A DNA stretch of 31,367 bases from a virus: positions 1 through 31,367 of IMG/VR virus record IMGVR_UViG_3300028571_002508; one strand, 5' to 3'. The notes below the pieces were generated by a model. The model ran no database searches. It had not been told where the DNA came from and saw only the letters and a list, made by a program, of their open reading frames with translations. Of this stretch, positions 6,019 to 12,873 are shown one piece after another. Positions within the stretch are counted from its first letter, which is position 1. The number at the start of each line of letters is the position of its first letter. The position numbers and the translations under genes were made by a program.

Positions 6019-6708
6019 ATGGGTCACACTGTCCCCCAAAGTTCCGCCAAGGCTGGTAGCCAAGGCCTGAACAGGAGTAATTCACCTAACGAATTGCCAA
6101 TAGTTTTTAGTGGTGAACATCAACTTGTTGATGCTCGACTACTTTTTGTTCGGTTGAATAATGGATACAAGTTCACAACTTGGATTCAAGCACGAATTCA
6201 AGAGTTTGGATTTGAAGAAGGTAAAGACTTTTTCCAAATTTTTGGAAAAAGTCAATTTGGTAGACCAGGCACCAACTACCACCTCACCCTAGACATGGCC
6301 AAAGAGCTGGCCATGCTTGAGCGCAGCGAAGCAGGCCGATACTTTCGCAGGTATTTTATAGAAAAGGAAAAGGAGCTGGTGGCCATGAAGCGGCAAACGC
6401 TGATCAGCAGCCCAACCGAGCTGTTTAAAGGCCTGAAACCAGAGAAAATCAACAACCGCAAACTGTGGCCATATAGCGAGGTACTGGACCGGCTGGGCTA
6501 CAACAAAAAAAGCGGCAGCCGCAGCAACCGGGTGAAGAAAAACCCAAACCACTTTGTGAAGCTGGGCGAGCGGCAGTACATCACTGAAGAGTTTGCCCGC
6601 CACCTGGCAGCGCAAAAGGCGGTGCTGGACAACCGCAAAACCATAAAGGCTATGCCAGCCGTGCTGATGTTGGACTTTAACCCGGGCGGCGACCATGGTA
6701 ACATTTGA
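6019..6708 (+). CDS. phage antirepressor, AntA/AntB domain
   Basis: This 229-residue protein carries an AntA/AntB (ANT) domain at about residues 27-115. Its landmarks are VDARLLFVRL, FTTWIQARI, GFEEGKDF, the GRPGTNYHLTLDMAKELAMLE block (81-101) and a Tyr-Phe-Arg-Arg helix. Such proteins inactivate phage repressors and promote induction. The unrelated C-terminal half (about 130-229) is basic and helical and may bind DNA or the target repressor. I chose the ATG at 6019; an earlier in-frame ATG at 5980 lies inside the terminator-like RNA. The 3' end overlaps the next gene by 14 bases. Confidence 0.82.
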   Translation: MGHTVPQSSAKAGSQGLNRSNSPNELPIVFSGEHQLVDARLLFVRLNNGYKFTTWIQARIQEFGFEEGKDFFQIFGKSQFGRPGTNYHLTLDMAKELAMLERSEAGRYFRRYFIEKEKELVAMKRQTLISSPTELFKGLKPEKINNRKLWPYSEVLDRLGYNKKSGSRSNRVKKNPNHFVKLGERQYITEEFARHLAAQKAVLDNRKTIKAMPAVLMLDFNPGGDHGNI

Positions 6709-6901
6709 GCAACACGGCGTGGTGGTGCACCTGGAAGGTGCCGACCATGAGTATGTAACCGACCTTTGCCGCAGCCTGCTCTACTACGTGGGCAGTGCCG
6801 ATGAGGGCCAGCAGCCTATAAACCAAACTGACAGGGACAACGTGCTGCGCCTGGTGCGTGAGTTGGTGCCAAAGCCTTGCCCGCCACAGGCAGGCAGATA
6901 A
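6695..6901 (+). CDS. small protein downstream of antirepressor
   Basis: This 68-residue acidic protein overlaps the end of the antirepressor gene by 14 bases and is followed at once by a strong terminator, so the two form a bicistronic unit. It has beta-like alternation in residues 1-14, then a helix around LCRSLLYYVG. No family is recognised. Its base composition is like the antirepressor C-terminus, GC-richer than the ANT-domain start. Confidence 0.5.
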   Translation: MVTFEQHGVVVHLEGADHEYVTDLCRSLLYYVGSADEGQQPINQTDRDNVLRLVRELVPKPCPPQAGR

Positions 6902-6906
6902 GAAAA

Positions 6907-6935
6907 AAGCCCCTCGAATTGAGGGGCTTTTTTTA
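6907..6935. terminator. bidirectional intrinsic terminator
   Basis: A perfect 8-bp GC-rich stem (AGCCCCTC 6908-6915, GAGGGGCT 6921-6928) with a GAATT loop is flanked by A residues on the left and seven T residues on the right. It would terminate transcription from both sides: the plus-strand antirepressor unit and the minus-strand HEPN-like cassette, whose stop codon is at 6936. Confidence 0.88.
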
Positions 6936-7415
6936 TCATTTAAAGTGCTGAAGCGTGCTTTTGTTCAAACCTATGCAATTGATGGTGGGAGAATTGCAAT
7001 CAATATTAAGTTTGGATTTGAAATAAATTATTAGGTTGTCGAGGTGTTTGATGGCCTTTGCAAAGTGCTTGTCGTAGGTAAAAAAGGTTTCACTGGTTGC
7101 AGGCGGGTTATCGCCATCTTTCACTAGGTATCTTGAGCGACGAGAAAGGTGTTGAAGTTTGACAAAACTAATATAAGCTTCTTCTTCAATTTTTGTTGCA
7201 GATAGCTGTGTTTCGGGATTAAGCGCATTTTTTACCTGTTCATGACTACGGTATTGAAGTCCATAATTTGCTAAATGAGCATTGACTAAATGTACAGCAG
7301 TGTAAAAGCAGATTGTAACTTGCCAATCGTGGCAAGAGGCAATTTTTTGGTTTACGTTTTCTAGAAAAACTAAATTGCTATTTGCCTGGGCAATATGGTC
7401 TTTAAAAAGGGGCAC
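6936..7415 (-). CDS. HEPN-like domain protein, accessory cassette gene 2
   Basis: This 159-residue helical protein starts at a GTG 5 bases after the stop of its partner gene. The segment DWQVTICFYTAVHLVNAHLA (30-49), followed by a Tyr-Arg-Ser-His-x-x-Val stretch and then YISFVKLQHLSRRSRYLV (80-97), resembles HEPN-fold proteins of the small stand-alone type (aromatic first helix, SRRARYL-like third helix). Many HEPN proteins are RNases or RNA-binding parts of toxin-antitoxin and anti-phage systems. The classical R-x(4-6)-H catalytic motif is not evident after the SRRSRY helix, so it may be a non-catalytic member. The minus orientation, own promoter region and own terminator mark it as an independent cassette. 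Confidence 0.6.
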   Translation of the reverse strand: MPLFKDHIAQANSNLVFLENVNQKIASCHDWQVTICFYTAVHLVNAHLANYGLQYRSHEQVKNALNPETQLSATKIEEEAYISFVKLQHLSRRSRYLVKDGDNPPATSETFFTYDKHFAKAIKHLDNLIIYFKSKLNIDCNSPTINCIGLNKSTLQHFK

Positions 7416-7420
7416 AGGAA

Positions 7421-7879
7421 CTATTCAACTATGGTTTGATAATGGGCAGGAATTTTAACATTATCGCTTGCTTCCAAAATTGTTGAACTTACGCAATAGC
7501 CAGCATCAATAAATTTTGCATTAACTTTTGCTTCGCTCATAATAAGTTGATCTTCAGTTCGCTCATCGTCGTCGTTCAACTCGGCCCAGAAAAGCACTTT
7601 AGAGTCATTGTAATCCACCGCAAGTTTTCTTGGCATGTTGCCTTTTAGGTTATCAATGAATTCAATGATAATTTGAGGTACGATGGTTTCTTGGATAGAA
7701 GATTTTACATCGGCGGCAATTTTAAGTGGATTGCCAACTATCAAATTGTTGTAGAACTGAGTCTTTTTGTCATCCGCTGTCCTGGTTTCCAGTTGAAGCT
7801 GATCAACACGCAGCATGGCGATTAAATTATCAAACCAGGCTTTGTTTGTGCTAGTGTGAGGTGAAGTTTTTGTTTCCAT
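7421..7879 (-). CDS. unknown partner of HEPN-like protein, accessory cassette gene 1
   Basis: This 152-residue soluble, acidic protein is the promoter-proximal gene of the minus-strand pair. The N-terminal half is helical (AWFDNLIAMLRVDQLQLETR), and the second half alternates hydrophobic residues in a beta-rich pattern around VLFWAELNDDDERTEDQLIM. It lacks the GSx10DxD motif of MNT nucleotidyltransferases, so this is not the standard HEPN-MNT antitoxin. The 5-base spacing from the HEPN-like gene suggests co-translation and a shared complex or toxin-antitoxin relation, which is inference. Confidence 0.6.
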   Translation of the reverse strand: METKTSPHTSTNKAWFDNLIAMLRVDQLQLETRTADDKKTQFYNNLIVGNPLKIAADVKSSIQETIVPQIIIEFIDNLKGNMPRKLAVDYNDSKVLFWAELNDDDERTEDQLIMSEAKVNAKFIDAGYCVSSTILEASDNVKIPAHYQTIVE

Positions 7880-7901
7880 ATGTATTGGCCAAATAGCATC
7901 T

Positions 7902-7965
7902 ATGTTACATTTACGTTACTTAAAAGTTGCATGTTCAATACATGCACGTAATCTGTATGTAACAT
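7902..7965. promoter_or_regulatory. large symmetric operator upstream of the HEPN-like cassette
   Basis: The arms 7902-7919 and 7948-7965 are inverted copies matching at 14 of 18 positions (ATGTTACAT outer, GTTAC/GTAAT inner), centred between 7933 and 7934. A separate perfect 7-bp inverted repeat, TGCATGT (7928-7934) and ACATGCA (7940-7946), sits inside it, slightly off-centre. Such paired sites fit cooperative binding of a dimeric repressor at the promoter of the minus-strand cassette, which starts 23 bases away. No clear TAnnTTTG element was found. Confidence 0.55.
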
Positions 7966-7985
7966 TTTCCGGGGTAAATCTACGC

Positions 7986-8006
7986 TTGTAAATTCATATT
8001 TTACAA
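7986..8006. promoter_or_regulatory. inverted repeat upstream of small HTH gene
   Basis: TTGTAAA (7986-7992) and TTTACAA (8000-8006) form a perfect 7-bp inverted repeat with a 7-base spacer in a very AT-rich stretch, about 54 bases before the small helix-turn-helix gene at 8060. It is likely a second regulator site or part of that gene's promoter. Confidence 0.4.
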
Positions 8007-8059
8007 AATCATTTTGAAATTATATTTACAGATTTTTGAAATTTGCATAAAACTTGCCC

Positions 8060-8236
8060 ATGCGCCACAACGCCAATCATTTACGCAAGGTAGAAACCGC
8101 CCGAAAACAGTTTGCCAGCATGCAGGCTGAGGGTAAGTATAGGAGCCTGTTTATACTGCAAACGCTTGCTGCCCGCTACTTTGTGAGTGTGGGCACCATA
8201 GAGCGCTGGGTTTATGGCAAAGAAGCTAAGTCTTAG
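8060..8236 (+). CDS. small helix-turn-helix protein
   Basis: This 58-residue basic protein starts at the ATG at 8060; a TTG two codons earlier is also possible. Residues 30-54 (LFILQTLAARYFVSVGTIERWVYG) read as a helix-turn-helix with a conserved-looking TIERW recognition helix. It stands alone between two minus-strand blocks, behind an AT-rich, repeat-containing region. A role as a transcriptional regulator, possibly a Mor/C-like late activator or the repressor of the neighbouring cassette, is inferred from position and fold only. Confidence 0.55.
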   Translation: MRHNANHLRKVETARKQFASMQAEGKYRSLFILQTLAARYFVSVGTIERWVYGKEAKS

Positions 8237-8238
8237 CT
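8224..8238. other. convergent overlap with palindrome at two stop codons
   Basis: AGCTAAG and CTTAGCT (8224-8230 and 8232-8238) form a 7-bp palindrome around one base. The stop codons of the plus-strand helix-turn-helix gene (8234-8236) and the minus-strand gene (8233-8235) overlap inside it. There is no T-run, so it is at best a weak terminator. Confidence 0.35.
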
Positions 8239-8808
8239 CAGGTCAATAAAATAGTCATTGTTGCTTCCGGGTGCCGGTGGCTCTGGCTCTCCCTTCTCAA
8301 TTGTGAGGCTTGCATCGTCTTCGTTCAATGGCCGGTGCACATCGGCGCTACTGTGGTCGATCACTTCCACTGTGTAGCTCAATACATAAATCCAAAGATT
8401 TGTGCCTGTGGCGTATCGGCGTATGGCCAGGCTGCTGAGAGTGCCACTGCCTACATCGGCTCCATGCAATAGTGCAGCCACAGCACCTACCAGGCGAAGG
8501 TAATTAAGGGCACTGGGTTGGTCGTGGCTGCCATCAAAGCTTTCGGCCAGGCTAAAGTCGGCTACATACACATTTACCACAAACGGAAAGTTGCGGCTTA
8601 GTGCGCCCAGGTTTTGAATCTCATCGGTATTAAACTCAAAGAAAGCCGCTGGCAGGTTGAAAGGCATGTTTTCGCCTTCCTGCAGGTATTCTGTTTGTTC
8701 GGCCCATAGGTCGAAGTGTTGCAGGTTTGGCAGGCCATCGGGCAAGCTATCGGGGAGCCTGGTTTTCAGGTAGTCGGTGAGTTGGAGGTATAGTTCGTCT
8801 AAAATCAT
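8233..8808 (-). CDS. putative tail terminator / neck protein (Mu gp37-like)
   Basis: This 191-residue protein is the last gene of the minus-strand packaging operon. Its core (about residues 50-150) alternates beta strands and helices: FVVNVYVADF, a Ser-rich helix with NYLRLVGAVAALLHG, then LSSLAIRRYATGTNLWIYVLSYTVEVID. This is the layout of tail-terminator proteins that cap the tail tube and join head to tail. The Pro/Glu-rich C-terminus is likely disordered. Placement next to the gpG- and gp36-like genes agrees. The fold-level call is moderate and no exact family is claimed. Confidence 0.58.
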   Translation of the reverse strand: MILDELYLQLTDYLKTRLPDSLPDGLPNLQHFDLWAEQTEYLQEGENMPFNLPAAFFEFNTDEIQNLGALSRNFPFVVNVYVADFSLAESFDGSHDQPSALNYLRLVGAVAALLHGADVGSGTLSSLAIRRYATGTNLWIYVLSYTVEVIDHSSADVHRPLNEDDASLTIEKGEPEPPAPGSNNDYFIDLS

Positions 8809-8815
8809 GGCGTTG

Positions 8816-9418
8816 TTAGATTTCTGAGCCGGTAAATAGTTTGTTCATTTTGCGGTGGTAGATTTTCTTGATGATCTCCATCAAAGCTGCGCTGTATCCA
8901 ATAAACTGCCTTTGAGGTATTTGGGTGTTTACCTGCCTGGTGTGGGCTTTTACCATTGCTATTCCCTGGGCGGTTTTTACCACCTTTATTCTTGACTCAC
9001 CTTTGGCATTTACCTCTATGTATTTAACCTTTTTGTTGTTTGAGCGGCTCTCTACACGCCTCACGTGTGCCCTTACGCTTTGTGTGGCCTGTATGGTGCC
9101 ACCTTCGTTGTGTATTTTTGCGTATGGCACATCGCTCACCCACTTGATGTCCATGCCGGTAGTTTCTTTGCGAAGACTTCGCTTTAGCCTACCACTGCCT
9201 TTTCCTATAAGTATTTTGCGCCCGGGTGTTTTGTCGTTTTTGCGGGGCTCCCAAAACTTGAGTCGGTCGTCTAAAAAGCTTTGTCGGTCAAAGTTGGCTT
9301 TAAAGAAGTTGAGCCCTTCCACAGCTGCTTCGTCTCTGAAGCTTACAAGAGCCTTTCTTGCCTCACCTTTCCAGATGGCAAACGGAAGTTTTCGCACCCA
9401 AATGATACCCTTGCTCAT
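8816..9418 (-). CDS. virion morphogenesis protein, Mu gpG-like
   Basis: This 200-residue basic protein matches the Mu gpG / phage virion morphogenesis pattern. A helical N-terminus is followed by a loop with LIGKGSGRLKRSLR, a beta hairpin (VSDVPYAKIHNEGGTIQATQ) and a C-terminal IPQRQFIGYSAAL segment. The signature is Tyr-Ala-x-x-His-Asn-x-Gly-Gly, followed by Pro-x-Arg-x-Phe. Members act at the head-tail joining stage. I chose the ATG at 9418; a TTG at 9442 is the only earlier in-frame start. It follows the portal fusion gene by about 105 bases that hold a plus-strand RNA-like unit. Confidence 0.8.
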   Translation of the reverse strand: MSKGIIWVRKLPFAIWKGEARKALVSFRDEAAVEGLNFFKANFDRQSFLDDRLKFWEPRKNDKTPGRKILIGKGSGRLKRSLRKETTGMDIKWVSDVPYAKIHNEGGTIQATQSVRAHVRRVESRSNNKKVKYIEVNAKGESRIKVVKTAQGIAMVKAHTRQVNTQIPQRQFIGYSAALMEIIKKIYHRKMNKLFTGSEI

Positions 9419-9428
9419 AGTTTTTGCG

Positions 9429-9557
9429 TATGTTTGCAACAAGGGAAAAACATGAAACCCGTCAATTGGTTAAAACCCATCGGTGGTAGACAAGCAGTGT
9501 AAACTGTCAACATCATTTTCCCTTCAAGTGCCGGGCTCTGTTCCGGCACTTTTTTTA
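9429..9557 (+). ncRNA. small plus-strand unit with promoter element, 16-aa peptide and terminator
   Basis: Between two minus-strand genes lie, in order, a TAtgTTTG element (9429-9436, the Bacteroidota -7 consensus), a purine-rich AAGGGAAAAAC before an ATG at 9452, and a 16-codon reading frame ending at 9502. After about 23 bases a strong hairpin follows: AAGTGCCGG at 9526-9534, CCGGCACTT at 9543-9551, then eight T. A -33 TTTG at normal spacing was not found. The hairpin also encodes the end of the minus-strand portal fusion. It may be an antisense or regulatory RNA, or a peptide gene. Confidence 0.4.
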
Positions 9558-12205
9558 TGTGTTAAAATTCCTTTTCTCACCTGAAAGAGGGCATCTGGAT
9601 AATCGGCTTTATACCAGGTTAGGGCCTTTAAGTTGTCGGTAATAGCTGCGAAAGTGTCGTTGCCATAGCGCTTTAGATAAACGTGCCTAAGTTGAGACGG
9701 TGCTCCTTTGGCATTGTTTTCATTAACCCAAACCTCATCCGGATTAGCAAGAATTTCTGAAAGCAAATTTGTGGCTATGCCTTGCCTGTTCTGGCCTGAA
9801 TATTCTGCTTTGGTAAATTTTGTCTTGAGCTTTATTGGAAGCTCAATGGCTAAGTTGTGGTGGTTTTTGAGATACACTTGCCCGTTGGGTTGTTGGTTTT
9901 TCAACCACCATGCCTCGTAGTTTTTCTGACTCTCTTCGGGTAAGTTGGCCTGTAAATCGTTTTTGGGAAGCTCTGGAGGCAATCCATAATTTTTTGCTTT
10001 CAGTTTTGCGGCATTGAATTGCTTTTTCAAGTAACCCTGTCCCCAGGCAAACACTACATTGGCATCGCCCCGGTTGATGTTGAAGCCATCTTTAATCCAA
10101 CTTATATCCGGGTTTTCGTCGGTGTATGCCCGGCTTCCTTTCGCCACCTGCAGTACTTCGCTTCGGCAGCGCCAATGGTTCGGCGGGTATATCCTACCCC
10201 AAATTGGGTCGGTGGCCGGTCGCACCAATCCATTCAGGTTTAGGCAACCCTCAGTAGTGCCACCATCTACAATGGCATCAAACATCAAGTCGAACTGGTT
10301 TTTCTCAGCTTGCTGCCTCACCCAATTGCTGGCGTTTTGGCTGGTGGCCACAGCGGTGTCGTACTCCGTGCGCAGGTAGGTATTGGTTTTGCCGATCAGT
10401 TGTTTTGCCTTGCGCTCAAAGTCTGTAAAGGTTGAGCTATTGGCTGCTGCCTGGTTTAGCAGTTGCCATTCCGCCAGTGTGGCTGCACAGCTATAGCGGT
10501 TCACATTGGCTTCAAAGAGGGCGATGCGCAAGTTGTCTGGGCTCTCCAGGTCGGGCTTGGCCAGGCGTTCGCTCAGCTTGCTTTTAAACCCGTTCCAAAT
10601 TACCTGGCTTCTGGCCAACGCCACATTTGCCGGTATTTGCACTTGCTTCAGGTTTCCGTCCCACAATGCACCGTAGAGCTGGCTTAATGCCTGCTCTATT
10701 TGCTCTTCGCCTGGCACCGACTGCATGGTTGGAGCGTTGGCGTAAAAATCATCGTCGAGGTATTCGCCTGTGCATGCCCGGCAAGTGCAGCCTTGTTGAT
10801 GGGCTCCGCTGCCCGGCTGTGGCTGCGGAGCCTCATTCTTTGGGTTTGGCGGAGCCGGTTTGTTTGGCGGTGTCATAGGGGGCTTGTTGGGAGGATTAGC
10901 CGGTGTGTCCGGATCTTCGTTGGTTGGTGGCTGTATTTCCCGTTTAGCCTCAATTTGATCTTCAGGTATTCCGTAGCGTTCGGCAATGTAGGCAGGGGCA
11001 ATGTTGTAGTGTTGCAGTAGCAGGGTGTCTACAATTACCTGGTCTTTGATTGGCAGTTCCTTCTTATCGTCACGCATGAAGGTGTAGCCCTCGAGCGGGT
11101 AGCCATGTGTGACAAGCAAAGGAATGAGTTGCTCGTTTACAACGGCTTCAATGAACTTCACATCAGACCAGTAGCGCATGTCAGCCACTTCCTGATGCAC
11201 TTCGGCCTGGCTTCGGCTACTTCCATCGTCCATGGTCATGGTTTGTCCAAGTATTGCCTTGCTCACTTGTTTGTCAAGGTACAAGCAAAGCTCCATGAAA
11301 CACTTGTGTGGGTCGCCTTTGGAGTCGGCCAGGAAGTTTAGTTCCTCGCCTGGATGAAGTACTCCCCAACCGGCTGAGCCCATAGCTTGCATAATTCGGG
11401 CCAGTACTCCTTCCCGCTTTTTATCGGTACCGGCCATTTTTACCCATCTGAAGGGGATGCCAATTTTTTCGTTGTACTCTGTCCAGGCTGCAATAGCAAA
11501 CCTTTTGGCCAGAACTGCAGGTGCAATTCGCTCCAATGCTCCAAGGTCTTTCTCAGTTCCAATACTCAGGTAGTAATTGGAATCAGGAGGGTTAAGGTAG
11601 CTAAAGCCCTTCTTTGGATCATCGTCTGGCAATTTTACCCATACCCCGTACTCTGGCTTCACATGTTGCCGGGGCACAAGTTTTAGTTCCTTAATGGGCA
11701 GCACATTGGTTTTGCCCCTGTTGAGCTCAACTTGAATGGGCTTTTCGGCCATGGCTGTCAGCTCTATGAGTGAGTGGCCATAGAGGTTTTTTTCGAGTGC
11801 CCATCTTACAAAGTCTAAAAACCACTTGGCATCAAAAAGTTTGATGGCCTTTTCGTCTCGCTCCCCGTTAGGATCAATGAGCACATACTCGGTGCTTTGC
11901 ACTTCCACCACCCGGTGATCCCAGGCAGCATGCAGGTGCAGGTCGAGCATGGTGCTCCGGCAAACCTGGTAGTAAAGCTTTCGTGCCGGGTTGTCCACAT
12001 TGCGGGCAGCGTTGATGGCAGAAACCCAGTCCTTGAGTTGAACAATCCTATGGGTTTCTGTTTCGGGAACTATGCCTGTTGCCTTGCTGTGGCCAAGTGC
12101 TTCTTTGCCGTGTCGCATGGCAAATTCGTTGGTGATACGCTGATCTGTAGCCAGGCCAATGAAATAGCCTGTGAGCCGCTGTTTTATATCTTCGAGTACT
12201 GACAT
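9524..12205 (-). CDS. portal - MuF head protein - C-terminal nuclease-like fusion
   Basis: This 893-residue protein joins three parts. Residues 1 to about 425 are a Mu gp29-type (DUF935) portal, the ring through which DNA enters the head. A Pro-rich linker (425-470) and a short Cys cluster (C473, C475, C478) follow. A MuF/gpF-type minor head domain covers about 520-690, with FDAIVDGGTTEGC and NHWRCRSEV. The C-terminus (about 775-890) has a beta-rich segment with ILANPDEVW, a YLKRYGNDTF strand and an LTWY stretch, resembling PBECR-type (barnase/EndoU/RelE-like) nucleases. Mu encodes portal and gpF separately. The fusion is intact, with no frameshift. The nuclease call is by pattern only. Confidence 0.82.
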   Translation of the reverse strand: MSVLEDIKQRLTGYFIGLATDQRITNEFAMRHGKEALGHSKATGIVPETETHRIVQLKDWVSAINAARNVDNPARKLYYQVCRSTMLDLHLHAAWDHRVVEVQSTEYVLIDPNGERDEKAIKLFDAKWFLDFVRWALEKNLYGHSLIELTAMAEKPIQVELNRGKTNVLPIKELKLVPRQHVKPEYGVWVKLPDDDPKKGFSYLNPPDSNYYLSIGTEKDLGALERIAPAVLAKRFAIAAWTEYNEKIGIPFRWVKMAGTDKKREGVLARIMQAMGSAGWGVLHPGEELNFLADSKGDPHKCFMELCLYLDKQVSKAILGQTMTMDDGSSRSQAEVHQEVADMRYWSDVKFIEAVVNEQLIPLLVTHGYPLEGYTFMRDDKKELPIKDQVIVDTLLLQHYNIAPAYIAERYGIPEDQIEAKREIQPPTNEDPDTPANPPNKPPMTPPNKPAPPNPKNEAPQPQPGSGAHQQGCTCRACTGEYLDDDFYANAPTMQSVPGEEQIEQALSQLYGALWDGNLKQVQIPANVALARSQVIWNGFKSKLSERLAKPDLESPDNLRIALFEANVNRYSCAATLAEWQLLNQAAANSSTFTDFERKAKQLIGKTNTYLRTEYDTAVATSQNASNWVRQQAEKNQFDLMFDAIVDGGTTEGCLNLNGLVRPATDPIWGRIYPPNHWRCRSEVLQVAKGSRAYTDENPDISWIKDGFNINRGDANVVFAWGQGYLKKQFNAAKLKAKNYGLPPELPKNDLQANLPEESQKNYEAWWLKNQQPNGQVYLKNHHNLAIELPIKLKTKFTKAEYSGQNRQGIATNLLSEILANPDEVWVNENNAKGAPSQLRHVYLKRYGNDTFAAITDNLKALTWYKADYPDALFQVRKGILTHKKSAGTEPGT
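9526..9557 (+). terminator. plus-strand intrinsic terminator inside 3' end of portal fusion gene
   Basis: A 9-bp perfect stem with GC-rich core and an 8-base loop is followed by a run of eight T on the plus strand. The T-run corresponds to Lys codons of the minus-strand gene, so the terminator works against plus-strand (antisense) transcripts, not against the operon. Confidence 0.72.
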
Positions 12206-12262
12206 ACCATTTATTGATTAACGCCGCTTGTGCGGCCATTTAAAGCGAGGTTCAAACGGTTT

Positions 12263-12862
12263 TTAATACCTGTGTTGAATGGGAGGGTTGCTTCCCCACA
12301 GTACATCGTCGCCGGTCTCTTCAATCTTCCTTGGAAAGTCTGGAGTTACGTTTGAGTCTTTTACATCTATCAACCAGTCTTTGGCCTGGTTGTATAGGTC
12401 TATCCAAAAACTGGGTATCCGTACCGGGTTTACATGCCTATGCAGGTAAAACACCGTTATGTTGGTTATTTGCATTACCAGGTTTTGGTTTCTGGGATCG
12501 TGCTCTACCCAGTACTCACTGTCTTCGTGGCCCGGCATTAACTCAGGGCTTGGGTTGTCTGGGTCGGGGCTTGGTGGCACTTCTGCTTTGGCAGCATATA
12601 TTTTGCCTTCAAAATAACAGTAGTCCGTGTATTGGCCTTCCAGGTCGGGGCCTGTGTAGGCAAATAGCGGGTTGTGATCTTTGATTACAAGGAAAATCAA
12701 CTCCAGGTTGAAGCGATTGGCCAGGTAACCCTTTACAAACGATACCGCTGCTGCTTCCTTTTTTGATAGATGGTTGGCTGCTTGTCCATCAAGGAGCTGT
12801 TGTAGGTATTGTGGTTTTATGGCGCCTTCAATGTCGGCTTGGGTGAGAAAGTTGTAAATCAT
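12263..12862 (-). CDS. head-tail adaptor, Mu gp36-like (DUF1320)
   Basis: This 199-residue protein begins with a FLTQADIEGAIKPQYLQQLLDG segment and continues with helices containing VSFVKGYLANRFNLE. It ends with VNPVRIPSFWIDLYNQAKDWL, the helix typical of the gp36/DUF1320 connector family. These proteins form a ring below the portal that closes the DNA channel and docks the tail. An insert around residues 88-115, rich in Pro and Asp, makes it longer than many relatives. It lies between the terminase and portal genes in the minus-strand operon. Confidence 0.75.
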   Translation of the reverse strand: MIYNFLTQADIEGAIKPQYLQQLLDGQAANHLSKKEAAAVSFVKGYLANRFNLELIFLVIKDHNPLFAYTGPDLEGQYTDYCYFEGKIYAAKAEVPPSPDPDNPSPELMPGHEDSEYWVEHDPRNQNLVMQITNITVFYLHRHVNPVRIPSFWIDLYNQAKDWLIDVKDSNVTPDFPRKIEETGDDVLWGSNPPIQHRY

Positions 12863-12873
12863 TGGTTTGAGGT

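Noticed and set aside
9281-9451. Longer plus-strand frame running into the 16-codon peptide
   Set aside because: It reads antisense to the gpG-like gene with no start signal; only the part from 9452 has a ribosome-binding-like sequence.
12048-12239. Minus-strand 63-residue frame
   Set aside because: Overlaps the start of the portal fusion in another frame with no coherent features.
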